Positions 33,454-46,351 of a DNA stretch of 64,000 nucleotides are shown here, one piece after another (positions within the stretch are counted from its first letter, which is position 1; the number at the start of each line of letters is the position of its first letter). The notes under the pieces are model-generated. The model made no database searches, was not told the DNA's origin, and saw nothing but the letters and a program-made list of their open reading frames with translations. The position numbers and the translations under genes are program-made. This DNA is from Selaginella moellendorffii (taxonomy: Eukaryota; Streptophyta; Lycopodiopsida; Selaginellales; Selaginellaceae). The stretch covers positions 2,815,728 through 2,879,727 of the forward strand of contig NW_003314272.1 of assembly GCF_000143415.4 (NCBI RefSeq). Reading direction: 5' to 3'.

Positions 33454-35077
33454 TGTGAGACACAAAATCCCTAGGCCCCAAAGTGGAGCCGGAAAGGGTG
33501 CCACGTGGTAGTGGCTGAAGCGAGAGCCAAACGAGCGTAACACGTTTGGACCAAAAGCTCCGACTTGAAAAGTCAAGAGCGGGAGTGGAACTCCCAACGA
33601 AGCGCTCGAGGAACGAGCACGAAGCGAGCAAAAAGTGAGGCTCCAAAAAGGGACCCAAAAGGACCAACACATGACACGTGGAAGTGTCCAAGATGGACTC
33701 GAGTTGGACTCCGAAGTGGAGTCCGAGATGGACTCGAGTTGGAGTCCGAAGTGGAGTCCGAGATGGACCCGAGTTGGAGTCCGAAGTGGAGTCCGAGATG
33801 GACCCAAGTTGGAGTCCGAAGTGGAGTCCGAGATGGACCCGAGATGGAGTCCGAGATGGAGTCCGAGATGGAGTCCGAGATGGAGTCCGAAGTCGAGACC
33901 GAGACCGGGACCGAGACTGAGACCGAGACCGAGACCGAGACCGAGATCGGGACCGAGAACGAGACTGAGGCCAAGGCCGAGACCGAGATCGAGCCCGAGC
34001 CCGAGTCCGAGTCCGAGTCCGAGTCCGAGTCCGAGTCCGAGTCCGAGTCCGAGTCCGAGTCCGAGTCCGAGTCCGAGTCTGAGAGGGTGAAAGCCCAAAG
34101 CGTTCGCCTCCCAGACCCTGGGGGGTTTGGTGAGCTCCAAAAGTATAGTAGGGGGAGGACTGCAGTGGAGCCAATTTGGCCAGGAAAGGCCAGTTTGGCC
34201 CAGGAAGGCCGGACCCAGTGTTGGGTGATGAGCTGCCCACTAGGAAGTCCAAGACTAGAGTGAACACAGACCGACAAACGGGGTAGCTTGGTGAAGTGTT
34301 CAAGAGCCGACTCTAGTTCCCCCGGGAGATCGACTGGCCGATGCTCCCAGTCCAAGTGTGGGTGGCACTACCTACTTGGATACCTGGTGTGGCTCAACGG
34401 AACCCGCTCTAAGCCCATGGCTAGAGCACCCAAGGGCAGAAGGCGAGGAGAGTACCCAGGTGGCTCGCGTAAGGCCACGGTGTTCCGAAATGTTGTCCCA
34501 AAGGCCCAAACTGTGGAAAGGAAGAGGAGCAGTCCTCTGGGGTAGTGACCAAGGACACAGTCGTGTGGTGAGGAAGTCCCAGAGGACCGTGGGACTTAGT
34601 GGTCGGGCCTGTGGGTCTCGATCCAGTGGCAGTGTTGGCAAACATGGCCAGGGGCAGAAAGGGACTTAGTGGGGACTGACAGAGGGATATTGGGGAAGGC
34701 TATTCCCCTTGTTGGTGGGCATCCTAAGGATGCTAAGGAGTGGATCTGAGATGACCACTCACGGATGGTTTGCCTAGTCTTGGAGAGCCAAGACGGTGAT
34801 GCAAGTGGTATTGGACTACCAGTGTGGCAAAGGTGATTGGGCATGGCCTTAGCGTAACGGGCTGCTATGTCGGTGCTACCTTTGAGTGTCGGTCATGGGA
34901 TCGGACACGTGGAGCACTGGGACCAAGTGCAAATGTTGAGTGGCATGGATGCCATTCTCAGGGCTAGCAAGTCCCAAGTCCTGGATTGGACTTATGGAGG
35001 TTGTGAATGAGACTCCTCCAAGTGGTCAGAGGTGTGGTTAAGTGACTAAAGTAGAATGGAAAATTTAGTCGCTTACA
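33454..35077 (+). repeat. 3' LTR of A2
   Basis: Begins TGTGAGACAC after the purine tract GGGTGGTGGAGT and ends GTCGCTTACA. Contains the minisatellite at about 33690-34085. Confidence 0.9.
33690..34085 (+). repeat. Three-zone minisatellite in A2 3' LTR
   Basis: 12-nt units (GTTGGAGTCCGA, GATGGAGTCCGA), then 6-nt GAGACC units, then a run of 6-nt GAGTCC units. Confidence 0.92.
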
Positions 35078-36484
35078 ACTGCCAAGTCCTCTCACCTGGC
35101 AAGTCTGTGATCATGCATGGACTCCTCCATGCTTGGCCCCATGGGCCACCCTTTTTGAAGTTAGCACCTTCGATTAGAGGATTTGTTCCCCTAACTTGCC
35201 AATCTCACTTAGCAAGTCATCCGGCCACCGTAACATAGTTCATGCATAAGCATGAAAGTCCTTAACCATTGACTTTCGTTCAAAGCCCTTTTTTTGAACA
35301 CTTAGGATTCCCCAACCTTGATAGCCTTGCCTCATGGCCAGCTTCAAGACCATGCTTTTGCTGCACCACTCTGATTTTATGCGCTCTAGGAACCATTTAC
35401 ACTTGGCTTTCTAAGTACTTATTTACCTAGAATTGTCTTTGGGAACCTTCAAGGAACTTTGTTCCTTAGCTTACTAAGGCTTCTCTTTTGCAAGCTCCCT
35501 ACTCACCATATGGTTTAACATGGATAATTTCACATTTTAGACTTTCTATGGCATCGCGGTTACTAGTAACAACATCCTTGAACACTCTCTTGATTCTCCA
35601 TTCCCAACTTGCATAACCATCGTTGGTTATGCCCTTCGATTTTTATGGTTCAGTTCCATCCTAATACTACTTACCTTTGGCCTCATATGTTTCCTTTGTT
35701 TATTCTCCTCCAGACTAAGAGGATAGCTTTGCACATTCTACCATGCCTTAGCAAGTATTCATAGGGATAAATCTACCCAATAGCTTAGGTAGTGGTTCCT
35801 CAATCTGGGCATGCTCATCTTATAATCCCACATACCGGGATTAACGTTGCTACTTATGGGCCTCTATATGCCCATCACTAGCCTTGCCAAAATCCCATTT
35901 TTGGTTTTGTCCAAATTAGGTAAATAGATTTCTTCTATCTCCAGAACCTTGGATGTTTGGATAACACCTCCTATCCATCATTCGCTAAAGACTTAGTCCC
36001 TTGGGCCTTACCTAATGCCCTTGCGACTCCAAACTCCACTTCCTGGTATTTTAGAGTGTTTGGGTGTCCCAATGATGGCTTTCTTTGGCAATGAGCATTC
36101 TTTTACGACATTGACTTACTATATCGTAACATAAGTAGTTCTCCCCCATAAGGGTATATTTAACTTCTTTATCCAATAAAAAGTCTTAGATAACTACTTT
36201 CTACCAATTTAACCAATTATTTTGCACCTTTTGCTTAGTTGCCTCATAGTTGTCAAGTCCTACAACTCATTGCTGATGCTTCCACACCTCCATCATTATT
36301 GGCCCTTTTCTATCCACCACCTCGCCTACAAGTTCACACATGAATTGTAGTGGAGAGTCATGTCTTCCCGACCTGCTACTCCTCAAGGATAGGCCCACTC
36401 CTAGGACCTTCCGATGCCAACACCAGTGGTAATATACTTGAGCACAACTAAAAGTCAGACTAAGGAACAACTTCGATACCAAGT
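35078..36484 (-). mobile_element. Family-A element A3, 5' part of internal region
   Basis: Minus-strand interior starting with primer-binding-like ACTTGGTATCGAAG at 36484. Relative to A1 about 1 kb is missing near 36290, where the equivalents of 48222 and 49238 are joined. Confidence 0.8.
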
Positions 36485-37968
36485 TGTAAACGACTAAATT
36501 TTTCCATTCTACTTTAGTTACTTAACCACACCTCTGACCACTTGGAGGAGTCTCACTCACAACCTCCATAAGCCCTATTTCAGACTTGGGCTTGCTAGCC
36601 CTGAGAATGACATCCTTGCCACTCAACCTTTGCACTTGGTCCAAGTGCTCCACGTGTCCGATCCCATGACTAACACCCTAAGGTACCATCGACATATCAG
36701 CCTATTATGCTAAGGCCATGCCCCTTCACCTTGGTCACATCAGTGGTCTAACACCACCTGCATCACAGTCCTATCTCTCAAGGACTAAACCATCCATCCA
36801 TGAGTGATCATCCTAGATCCACTCCTTAGCATCCTTAAGATGCCCGCAGATATGGGGAATAGCCTTCCCCAATATCCCTTTTCTGGTCCCCACCAAGTCC
36901 CTTTTTGCCCATGGCCGTGGTCGCCAACACTGCACTAGATCAAGGCCCACAGGCCCGACCACTAAGTCCCACGGTCCTATGGGACTTCCTCACCATACGG
37001 CTGTATCCTTAGTCATTACACCAGAGGACTACTCTTCTTCCTTTCCACAGTCTGGGCCTTTGGGACAACATTTCGGAACACTATGGCCCTATACGAGCCT
37101 CATGGGTACTCTCCCCACCTTTCACCTTTGGGTGCTCTATCCATGGGCTTAGAGCGAGGTTCTGTTGAGCCGCGCCAGGTATCCAAATAGGTAGTGTCAC
37201 CCACACTTGGACTGGGAGCATCGACCATTCGATCTCTCGGGGGAACTAGAGCCAGCTCTTAAACACTTCACCAAGTTACCCCGCTTGTCAGTCTGCATTC
37301 ATTCTAGTCTTGGATTTCCCAGTGGTCAACTCATCACTCAACACCTAGGTACAGCCTTCTTGGGCCAAACTGGCCTTTCTTGGCTAAACTAACTCCACTG
37401 GGCTCCAACCCCCACACTCTCCCTACTATACTTTTGGAACCCCCCCTGGGGGACGATCACTTTGGGCTTTCACCCAATAGCCTGTAGTAGTATTCTGACT
37501 CGAATTTGGACTCGGACTCGGTCTTGATCTTGGTTTCGGACTCGGACTCGGTCTTGGTCTCGGTTCCATCTCGGACTCCATCTCGGACTCCATCTCGGGT
37601 CCATCTCAGACTCCATCTCGGATCCATCTCGACTCCATCTCGGGTCCATCTCGGACTCCATCTTGGACTCCATCTCGGGTCCATCTCGGACTCCATCTTG
37701 GACTCCATCTCAAACTCCATCTTGGTCTCCATCTCAGACTTATCCACGTGTCATGTGTTGGTCCTTTTGGGTCCCTTTTTGGAGCTTTGCTTATTGCTTG
37801 CTTCGTGCTCGTTCCTCGAGCACTTTGGTGGGAGTTCCACTCCTGTTCTCGACCTTTCAAATCGGAGCTTTAGTCCAAACGTGATATGCTTGTTTGGCTT
37901 TCGCTTTGGCCACTACCATGTGGCACCCTTTCGGCTCCACTTTGGGCCTAGGGATTTTGTGTCTCACA
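36485..37968 (-). repeat. 5' LTR of A3 (minus strand)
   Basis: Reads from TGTGAGACAC at 37968 to GTCGTTTACA at 36485. It contains the minisatellite at 37745-37480 and the conserved tag GGGTGAAAGCCCAAAG. It abuts G1 sequence at 37975. Confidence 0.88.
37480..37745 (-). repeat. Minisatellite in A3 LTR
   Basis: Same unit types on the minus strand. Confidence 0.88.
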
Positions 37969-37974
37969 AACAAG

Positions 37975-38755
37975 TTCATTAGAAACAAGAGAAGAGGGTA
38001 AAGAAGGGAAAGGAGTTTGAGAAAGGGCATTAATATTAACCATAGAATTCCTTGGGTAATGAAAAGCCTTTAAATTATATATTTGAGCCCACTAAGTTGT
38101 ACAACTAACTAAGTTCTTCCGCTTTAATAACAAAGTAACTACAATATGATCACCTTTTAACAACATCCGAAAACCATTACATAAAGCTTATTGGAACCTT
38201 AAACTACTACTAAACACTCCTTCTCTATTGTGAAGTAATTCACTTCTATTGGTTATAATGTATAGTTGATGTATGCAATGGGATAATGCTGATCAGGCAC
38301 ATTCATACTTTCTTGTATTAAAACACCCCCAAGACTGATATCTAAAGCATCCACACGCAAAATGAAATATCAAGTGTAATTAAAATATGCTAAAATTGGA
38401 GGAGTCATTAATAACTCTTTGAGTAAATGTCTATTCACAGTCTTTAGATTAAATGAAAGATAACATTGACAACTTTAGCAACACTCATAATAGTGCGGTT
38501 CAATTAGAAAAATGATTAACAAAATAATTGAGATATTGCACCTTGTCTAGGAAGTGTTATATATCATTCAAACACTTTGGAGTAGGGAGTTTTTGAATGG
38601 CCACAAGTTTGTCAAGAACAATTTACAAACCCTTATAAGAAATATGGTACCCAAGATAAATCATGTCTTTGGATCTTGGAGAACTACAAAATCTCTACAA
38701 TGATCTTGTGAATCCTCTCTAATCTAAACTAGAACCAAACATAAAAAGGAAAGAA
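37975..38755 (-). mobile_element. G1 gypsy fragment: RT end and RNase H
   Basis: Minus-strand reading gives DMIYLGYHIS near 38690, LVAIQKLPTPKCLND near 38600, a DxSxGG-type RNase H start near 38360, YFTIEKECL near 38230 and INALSQTPFPSLP near 38020. All are in the order of a gypsy pol, with several stops. Confidence 0.78.
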
Positions 38756-39113
38756 ATACTTAGCCATTTGCTATTGCAAAGATGTTAATGCTGAGATTGA
38801 TGCACATCTCACAGCCTTGATCCCCAGAAGGCAGTGAGTAAGACAGACATGGAAGAGAAGAGTAGATATTGAGCAAGTGGAGTGTATGTTATTATGGCCA
38901 AGGATATAAAAAGACAGAAAGGGGGATAGGTCTGGCGTGCTATCACCAGCCTATATAACCACTACATGCCCAGTCATCCAAGTCAAGAATTTAGACCGGG
39001 AGAAATCTTGATCTCAATTCCTGACTTAGGAAATGCCTTTGTGCGAAAATCACGATGCAAAATGCATGTACCTCTCTACTCTCTGACAACTAGAGTTGAG
39101 CGGCTCTTGCAGC

Positions 39114-40961
39114 TCAAGCTTCCATTGTGGTGGTAGTAGCAGTTGTGGTGTTAGCCTCTAGTTCTTCCTCGTAGTCCTCAAGCTTGTCGCGGGTGTAGTT
39201 CTTTATGGCAGTCTCGAGCACCTGTAGTCGGGCCTTGAGCTCCATGTTCTCTTTGGTGAGGCGGGCATTCTCGAGTTGGTACTGCTGCGCTAACTCGAAA
39301 GATTCTCGGCAGGTGTTTGGTGTTGGGAGTACGTGAGCCTGTATAGTGCAAAGGATTCCCTTTACCTGATTGAGTTCCTGAGCCATGCTCGCCATTTTCT
39401 CCTCGTGTGGGTGTGCAAAAACATTGTGGAAGAAGCTCTCCATTCCGTCCCGTGTGTACACCGCCATGTTGGAGTTATGGTACTGCTCCAGGAAGTTTGT
39501 AGGCATGGGACGGATCACTTTCGGCTGCTGCTGGTCCTGATGATGATGCTCCTGCTGCTCCGAATTGTAGTGGTGGTGCTTGTTGTTCATGCGCTTGTGA
39601 TGAAATTGGCGTTGCATTGTTGAACGAGGCGGCTGCATGTTGTCGGCAGTGGTGTCTGGAGCAAATGTCTGTTGCGGCTCAGCTGGCTGCTGTAGCTTGG
39701 TTGGCTGCTGCGGCAAAGATGGCTGCTCCTCAGCATGCTGGTGTGGTGAAGATGGCTGCTCAGCAGGCTGTGGCAACGAATGTTGGTGCTGCTCGACGGG
39801 CTACAACAGTGGAGGCTGCTGCTGCTGAGGCTAGTGCTGCTCGGCGGTCTGCTCCGTGGGTGGTTCGTAAAAAATGTTGTGCCCCTGCTCAACGGATGGT
39901 GGATTTGTAACCGTCTCAGGATTTTCAAGAATATCCTGCGTCAGCAAAATGTGATCGTCCACTGGAATTGTTGTACCTGGAGACAGAGGTTGTGCCAGTT
40001 CCTGCGGTGGTGATGGTGGCAAATTCGGCTGCGGTGAGCTAGGAGGCTGCAAGCTCCTCGTTGATGGCTGTGTAGGTGCCAAACTCTGCTTCCGTTTTGT
40101 TTTGGATCTAGAGGTTCTTGTTGGTTGTTGTCTCGGCACCATGTGCTGGATTGTTTGCACATCACTGTCGTCACTATCAATCTGTGGAGGCGCAACGTTT
40201 CTTCGGCCTTGTCCCCATGTTTTTCTTCGTGGAGTTGCTACTGTCTTTTGCTGGACCTCTTTCCTCTTAGTGTTCACCAAGTGTTCTTCAGCGTGGCGTT
40301 TTGAACTTTTTGTGGCTATGTGCTGCGGAAGCAGAGGTGGTGGACTGTAGATCACCATGGCTTGACTTCTGTGCGTGATGATGGCTCGGACATACAGTAG
40401 TACCAGTGTCCTCACACATTTCTTCGTGTTGAGTTCTCCTACCACCTTCTTAAGTTCCTTACGAAACTTCGGGATCACATATCCTGCTAAATCCACTTTC
40501 TTCCCAGCTTGAAGATCCTCCTAAATGAAGGCCACGGATCTACTCACTGTCGTAGCAGTCTTTCGAAATTCCAGGTTGAGAACAAGGAACTTGAATATGT
40601 TGTAGAGCTCGTCCTTGATGTTGGAGAATTGCAAACTAAGCGCCGAGTTGTAGCTCTCGGGATCTTTCATGATGTCGTGACTTAAAGCCTGTGTGCGTGG
40701 AGCAGAGACTGGCTCGCCTTCGTCCGGGAGACATAGAGCTGCTGCCACCTCCGAATCTTCAAGTCCAACCTGGTCAGTGGCGAGAGCCATCAAGTGAGCC
40801 TTCTCGTTGCTCACTTGATTCATGAGATACCCTTCCATTTGTTCTGCAAAGTTGTAGAGTCCGTGAGTGCGAGTCCAACTCTTGACATCGTCATTGAATT
40901 GCCACTCGAGATTTTGAGAAAGGATGACGGTTTCTACCTGGGATGTTTGCTTGGTTTGCAT
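39114..40961 (-). pseudogene. Extra ORF downstream of G2 pol, three TAG stops
   Basis: One continuous frame of 616 codons from ATG 40961 to the stop at 39114, interrupted only by TAG at 40523-40521, 39833-39831 and 39803-39801. The N-terminal about 250 residues are mixed-helical (for example FAEQMEGYLMNQVSNEK, KFRKELKKVVGELNTKKC). A basic stretch, then a long Pro/Gln/Ser-rich region follow. The C-terminal about 100 residues look like a coiled coil (ENARLTKENMELKARLQVLE). Tat and Athila elements are known to carry extra or env-like ORFs 3' of pol, so position fits. No transmembrane segment is evident and I recognise no domain, so function is unknown. Confidence 0.7.
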
Positions 40962-41275
40962 TGTGTCGACTCTTCGGTGCTGTTGAGAATGCTCTTGTGC
41001 CTGTGATGCAAATAGAGGAAAAGATATGAGCGCTCTTTCTATTCTTGTGAACACACTCTTCTTGCTTCTTTTGTGGGCACTCTCTTTTCTACTTGCTTTC
41101 TTGTTGTTTCTCTCGATTGGTGTGTTTCTTAGAATCTGATGCACTCGTTTGAGATGGGTGAAAGCGCCTAGCTGACAATCACTCTCTAGCACTCTTGTGA
41201 TCTCAAGATTTGCTTGCAACTCAAGCTTACCTTTGTGATGTTCCAGCGTGCGCTTCCTCGCCGTCAGGGTTAGGG

Positions 41276-44200
41276 CTAACTCTGTTTTGTTTTGTTCATA
41301 TTGTGTTCTTGCATTTTTACTAAGTCTTTGCTTGAGTATAGTTGTTTGTAATCGTTGTGGACTTGTTTGTGGACAACGTATATTGTTTCGGTTTCATTGG
41401 TAATCAATTCCAGCATGGTGTGCTTGGCTTGCATATACGTTATACTTGGTTCTTGATATTTTCTCAATTTGTTGAGATTAACTATTTGTATTTCTTCATC
41501 ATTGAGTGTTGCTAAATGAGCTGTGCCAGGTGTTTGCATACTTGTGATCTTGAATGGTCCTTCCCATTGATGTACCAATTTGCCTCCGATTTTGTCAACA
41601 TTTCCTCTATACCATAGAACAAAATTTCCAACTTCAAATCTATCAGTTTTCTTTTTAGTCTATTTTCTATCGTGATAAGCTTTTCTCCTTGCTTGTATGG
41701 CTTCAATTGTCCATAAAGCATATAATCTTTCTTCATTTAACTTTTCTAGCATAGCCAATCTTTTTTTGATTGATTCTTCTTGATTAATTTGCAGCTGAAT
41801 TGCCATTCTCAAGGATGGTACAGTATATTCTAGTGGTGTCAAAGCTTCAAGTCCATAAGCTAATTTGAATGGAGTTGAATTTGTTGAAACTTTATATGCT
41901 GTTCTATAAGCCCAAAGAGCATCATAAACTTTATTATCCCGATCTTTAAGATTGGTTTGCACTATTTTCTTCAGTATATTCTTAAGTGTTTTGTTTGTGG
42001 ATTCGGCTTGGCCGTTGCCTTGTGGATAATATGGTGTAAATTTCTTATGTTTGATGAAAAATTCATCTAGTAAAATCTTGATTGTTTCATTGAGGAAATG
42101 TGTTCCTCAATCCGTTACTATTTCTCGAGGTAATCCATATTTTGTGATAATCGTTTCATAAAGAAACTTTACTATATTCTTTGTTGTCGCTTTCTTGAGT
42201 GGTTGGGCTTCTGCCCATTTTGTCATATAATCTGTTGCTACTAGAATATATTGATTTCCATTTCTGCTCGTTTGTATAGGTCCTACAAAATCTAGGCCCC
42301 ATCTTTGGAAAGGTTCTATTGCTATAGTCGGATTCAGTTCTTGTGTTTGTTTCTTGGGTGGAAATTGTGTACGCTGACAAATATCACAAGTTTGACAAAA
42401 CTGTGAAGTGTCTTTCTATAATGTAGGCCATCATAGGCCTGCTTGCAATATTTTCCTTGCTGTAATTTCTTCTGCAAAATGCCCTCCAGAGCAACCTGCA
42501 TGGGCTTCTTCTAGTAACGTGTGTATCTCTTCTTGTGAACGTACACATCTTCTTAATATATTATCATGTCCAATTCTATAGAGTCTTCCTCCGACGACTG
42601 AGTATCGTCGTGTCCTCAAGACGAATTGTTTCCTTTGATCTTGCGTGGTACATGATGTGGGAACTGTTGTAGTTGTTAAATAATTAAAGATTTCTTGAAG
42701 TGTATCGTGGGTGGTAATCTTAAAAAGATGTGAATCAGGTAAGTCATCATTGGGGTCTTGTATATTTTCTCCGGTTGTAATTCTACTGAGATGATCAGCT
42801 TGTTCATGGTATTTGCCTAGTTTGTGAACTATTTCAAAATTGAATTCTTGTAATAACAAAAACCATCTGGCTATTCGTCCACTAAGGATGGGTTTGTTGA
42901 GTAGATGAATCAATGCTTGATGATCAACGAATATTTTGACTTTGTTGGAAAGTAAATAATGTCGGAATTTGGTCAAGGCATATATCATGCCTAAGGCTTC
43001 TTTTTCTGTGGTTGTATAATTCATTTCAGGTGGAGAAAGTTGTCGACTTGCATAATATATTAGGTGATCACAATGATCATCTTTTCTTTGGCACAGAATT
43101 GCTCCTAGCGCATAGTCAGAAGCATCAACTTGTACGAAAAATTCTTGAGTCCAGTTTGGTTGGACCAGAATTGGTGCTTGTGTAAGTTTTTCTTTAAATA
43201 TCAAGAATGCTTGCTGACATTCTTGAGTCCAGTGATAGAATTTGTCTTTCTTAAGTAACTCAGTTAATGGTGTAGCGACTTGGGCATAGTCCTTGATAAA
43301 TCTTCTATGGTAACCCATCTTGCCCAAAAAACTGCACAATCTTTTAAGATCATAAGGTGGTTGCATTTTCATAATGACGTCGGTTTTAGCTTTATCGATT
43401 TGAATGCCTTGAGTGGAAACAATGTGGCCAAGGAGTATGCCTGATTTAACAAAGAAAGTACATTTTTTAGGATGCAGAGCAACTTGGTTTTGTCTGCATT
43501 TGATAAAACATTTCTTGAGGTATTTAAGGTGTTTGTCTTTAGGTCCAAAAACACTAAAGTCATCCATAAAGACTCGCATAAAATTTGTGAGATAATCTTG
43601 GAAGGTATCGGTAATGATCCGTTGAAATGTAAATGGGGCATTGGTTAATCCAAATGGCATTCGCATGTATGCGTATGCTCCCCATGGATTTATGAAAGCT
43701 GTTTTATGTTGATCCTTGACAGCTATATGTACTTGATTGTAGCCTAAAAAACCGTCAAGAAATGAGTACATCTCATGTCCGGCAACGGCATCAAGTATTT
43801 CATTTGAAAATGGGATGGGAAAGGCATCTTTTGTTGTGGCATCATTTAACTTCTTGTAGTTTACACACATACGTAATTTCCCATTTTTCTTGGGTACAAT
43901 GACTAAAGGTGATAGCCATTGGGCATTTTGTATTGGATATATGAATCTTGCTTCAAGGAGCTTATTAATTTCAGCTTTTATTTTCTCAGCGAATGTTGGA
44001 TTCATCCGGTAAGCAGTTTGTTTAATGGGTTGAACTCCTGGAAGTAATTCGATTCGATGTGTACATAATTCAGGTGGTATACCCTTGAGGTCTTTATATG
44101 ACCACGCAAAGACATCTTTATACTTAGTAAGGAGCGTAATAGCCTCAAGTTTAAATGGTTTGTCGAGTTGTGTAGCTATTAAGATGTTTTGTGGGTTTGA

Positions 44201-44900
44201 GGGAACCCCTAGATTTAATTCTTCAATATCTTCATTGATATTTATACGAAGTTTGAATTCTTGATTTTCAGTGGTGAGTGCGGATTCGTCTTGTATATCT
44301 AGGTGATATTCTGTAGTTTATAGTTGTTTGGGTTGTATTGCTGGTCTTGCTTTTTGTACAGTAGTTTTTGTTGTATGTTTCTTCTTTAAATGAGGTTGTT
44401 TTGAATCTTCATAGTCTTGACACTTGATTATAGGGAGTATCCTATTAAGGTCAATTTCTTGAATTGCCTTAAGTTCAGGATATGCTTCAAATAATTTAGC
44501 TTCTTCAAGATCGTCTAAGCCTTCTTGCCAATTGTATTCTTGAACTTGTGTTGGTCAGAAACTTCTTGAGATTTTCTTGCTTGTCAATGTTGATATTTTA
44601 GTTTGTCCTTGTTGGGATTGGATACATATCTCATGTTCCATCCAATACTGTGCAGAAACAGCTTTGTTAAGCCAAGGTCTGCCTAACAAAATTTCGTAAG
44701 AAGATTCTTCAATCGGCATTTTTAACACAACAAAGTTAACTTTAAATTTATATCCTTTGATTGTTATAGAGACATCACGAATGATGCCTGCTGGTCTGAC
44801 AACTCTTTGATCAGCCATGCGTACATTGAATGGTGCAGCTTGTATATTGCCCAATCCTAAAGCTTTGCATAGTGCATATTCGATGATATTAACCCCAGAA
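41276..44900 (-). pseudogene. G2 pol: protease, RT, RNase H, integrase
   Basis: The protease block reads AILDRGSGVN near 44900, where the usual DSG is DRG, then EILLGRPWL near 44690. The longest open part, 44005-42431, has RT (LSPLVIVPKKNGKLRMCVNY, MPFGLTNAPFTFQ, FMDD in place of YMDD/YVDD) and RNase H (QVDASDYALGAIL, TTTEKEALGMIYAL). Integrase follows: H/C finger with FCQTCDICQR, GLDFVGPI, ATDYMTKWAEA, QGNGQAESTNKTLK. It ends at 41276. Interrupting stops include TGA and TAG near 42428-42410, TGA near 42110 and TAG near 41667. By family the polyprotein would copy and integrate the element; this copy is dead. Confidence 0.88.
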
Positions 44901-45744
44901 CCTCTATCAAGGATAGCTCTTTCAATATGATTTTTGCCGATGTGTATGTTGATACAAGGTACATTATCATCATAATCACCAGGTTGGATTCTTTCAGCTT
45001 GCTCTTGTTGTGTTGGTTGAGATTGGTGTTTTTCTTATGTGCGAGCTTCAGGGATCCTTCGATTACAGATCTTCAAGTTTGGTCTTTCATATATGGTGCT
45101 ATTTGCAGTATTTGTTGTAGGGTTAAAGTAATTCCCTGCTGTAGTATGTGCTCAGCAATGGTTGTATGCTCATCTTGAGTAAAGCTTAATACTTGAGTTT
45201 GGTTGTCTTGATTGTATATTTGATCATTAATAATTTCGGGATCTTTGTTTCGAAGCTCTTGTTGAATGGTGTTAAGTATTTTCTTACTCTTTTTCCACTC
45301 AGTATTCTCGATTTCTATCGCGTGATCACTTTCATCTTGTTCTTCATAATTATCAGGTTGTTGACATTCATATTGTGTTCTAGTGATTGCCAATACTTCT
45401 GGTTCTTCAGTCATTAGTTGTTCTTCAACTTCTGCTTGAACTACTCGTGCTGCTGGTGGTCTTCCAGCAGGAGGTTGATTGACTCTTTGGTTTTGTGGAT
45501 TGTATTGTTATCGAATTTGATTTTCTTGTGGTTGATTTTGTCTTGGTTGATAATGCTGTTGCAAAGCTTGATTGTTGTAATTGTTATATTGCCTTTGTTG
45601 GCTTTGGTTGTAGTTGTTCCATTATGGACGTTGATAATTGTTTTGGTGTCCATTGTAATATGCTAATTTAGCTTTAATATGTAATGAAATATGCACTTCA
45701 ATCATTTTAGCTTTAAACTAACTTCTCACAATCAATTTAATACT
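44901..45744 (-). pseudogene. G2 gag C-terminal part
   Basis: Minus-strand Asn/Gln-rich coding sequence (NNYQRP, WNNYNQSQQRQYNNYNN) runs into an acidic region with EEPEVLAITRTQYE and SFTQDEHTTIAEH, followed by frame changes toward the protease. In-frame TAA codons sit at positions that read as Gln in context. The 5' part of gag is missing. Confidence 0.65.
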
Positions 45745-46351
45745 TGTAAGGAACCAACTCCCCAAGGTGTCGTAGGCTAAAGGATCCCGGAAAGCACAAC
45801 CAAAATGATAAAGAGTTTATTGGATGGGACCAAGTCCGAGATCGAGTCCAAGATCGACTCTGAGACCAAGTTCGAGATAGAGTCCGAGATCGAGCCCGAG
45901 GCCGACTCCAAGACCGAGTTCGAGACCGAGTTCGAGATAGAATTCGAGATCAGGTCCAAGACCAGGTCCGAGGTCGAGTCTGTGGTCGGGTCTGAGGTCA
46001 AGTCCGAGATCGAGTCCGAAATCAGGTCTGAGATCAAATCCGAGATCAAGTCTGAGACCGAGTCCGGGTACTAATACAGGTCAAGGGGTGAAAGCCCAAA
46101 GCGTCTGTCTCCCAGAGGGGGGGGGGGGGGGGGGCAAGGGCTGCAGGGGGTTCCAAAAGTATAGTAGGATAGTGAGGTCCAGGAACTAGTCTTGAAAGAA
46201 CTCTCCAATGGTGTTTCCAAACTAACTTGAGGTTGAGATTGGGATCAAGGGGCCTTGCGTGGGAGTGAGCATGGACTCGAGTGGTGCCGAAGGGGCCACC
46301 CAAGGAAGTGCTCAAGAGCAGCTCCAGCTTCCAGAAAGGAAACCGATTGCG
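45745..46351 (+). repeat. Family-B LTR (B1), left part
   Basis: Begins TGTAAGGAACCAACT. Continues at 53973-54486 after removal of A1; the total of about 1121 nt matches the B2 LTR length (1130 nt). Contains a minisatellite (about 45825-46077) and an 18-G tract (46117-46134). No partner LTR or interior is seen, so it is probably a solo LTR. Confidence 0.85.
45825..46077 (+). repeat. Minisatellite in B1 LTR
   Basis: Degenerate 6-nt units GAGATC, GAGTCC, GAGACC, GAGTTC. Confidence 0.88.

Larger units (their letters stand above)
29360..35077 (+). mobile_element. Family-A non-autonomous LTR element A2, 5'-deleted
   Basis: Starts with LTR sequence (TGTGAGACACAAAATCCC) at 29360, enters the minisatellite, then jumps at about 29834 to internal sequence equivalent to about 48575 of A1. 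The remainder of the 5' LTR, the primer-binding site and about 530 nt of interior are thus deleted. The interior runs to 33453 and the full 3' LTR is 33454-35077. It sits in A3, which is on the opposite strand; the flanks ACTGT (29355-29359) and ACTGC (35078-35082) look like a 5-bp target duplication with one change. No gag or pol frame is present. Confidence 0.88.
38761..45744 (-). mobile_element. G2: Tat/Athila-like Ty3/gypsy element, LTRs not identified
   Basis: Minus-strand gag end, protease, RT, RNase H, integrase and an extra ORF after pol. No chromodomain. RT and RNase H phrases such as LIHLLNKPILSGRIARW fit the non-chromovirus Tat/Athila side of Ty3/gypsy. It interrupts G1 between VHDV-K (54492) and VFLSF (38755), with ATACT at 38756-38760 on one side and ATACC at 54487-54491 on the other. 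The 5' gag is cut at 45744 by a family-B LTR. The about 350 nt beyond the extra ORF (38761-39113) could be part of an LTR. Confidence 0.8.

Noticed and set aside
33353-34355. Overlapping 230-316-codon frames on both strands
   Set aside because: They run through a GA-rich minisatellite in an LTR; the repeat unit itself lacks stops and the product is low-complexity.
40521-41219. Start of the extra G2 ORF at 41219
   Set aside because: That codon is TTG; the first in-frame ATG is at 40961.
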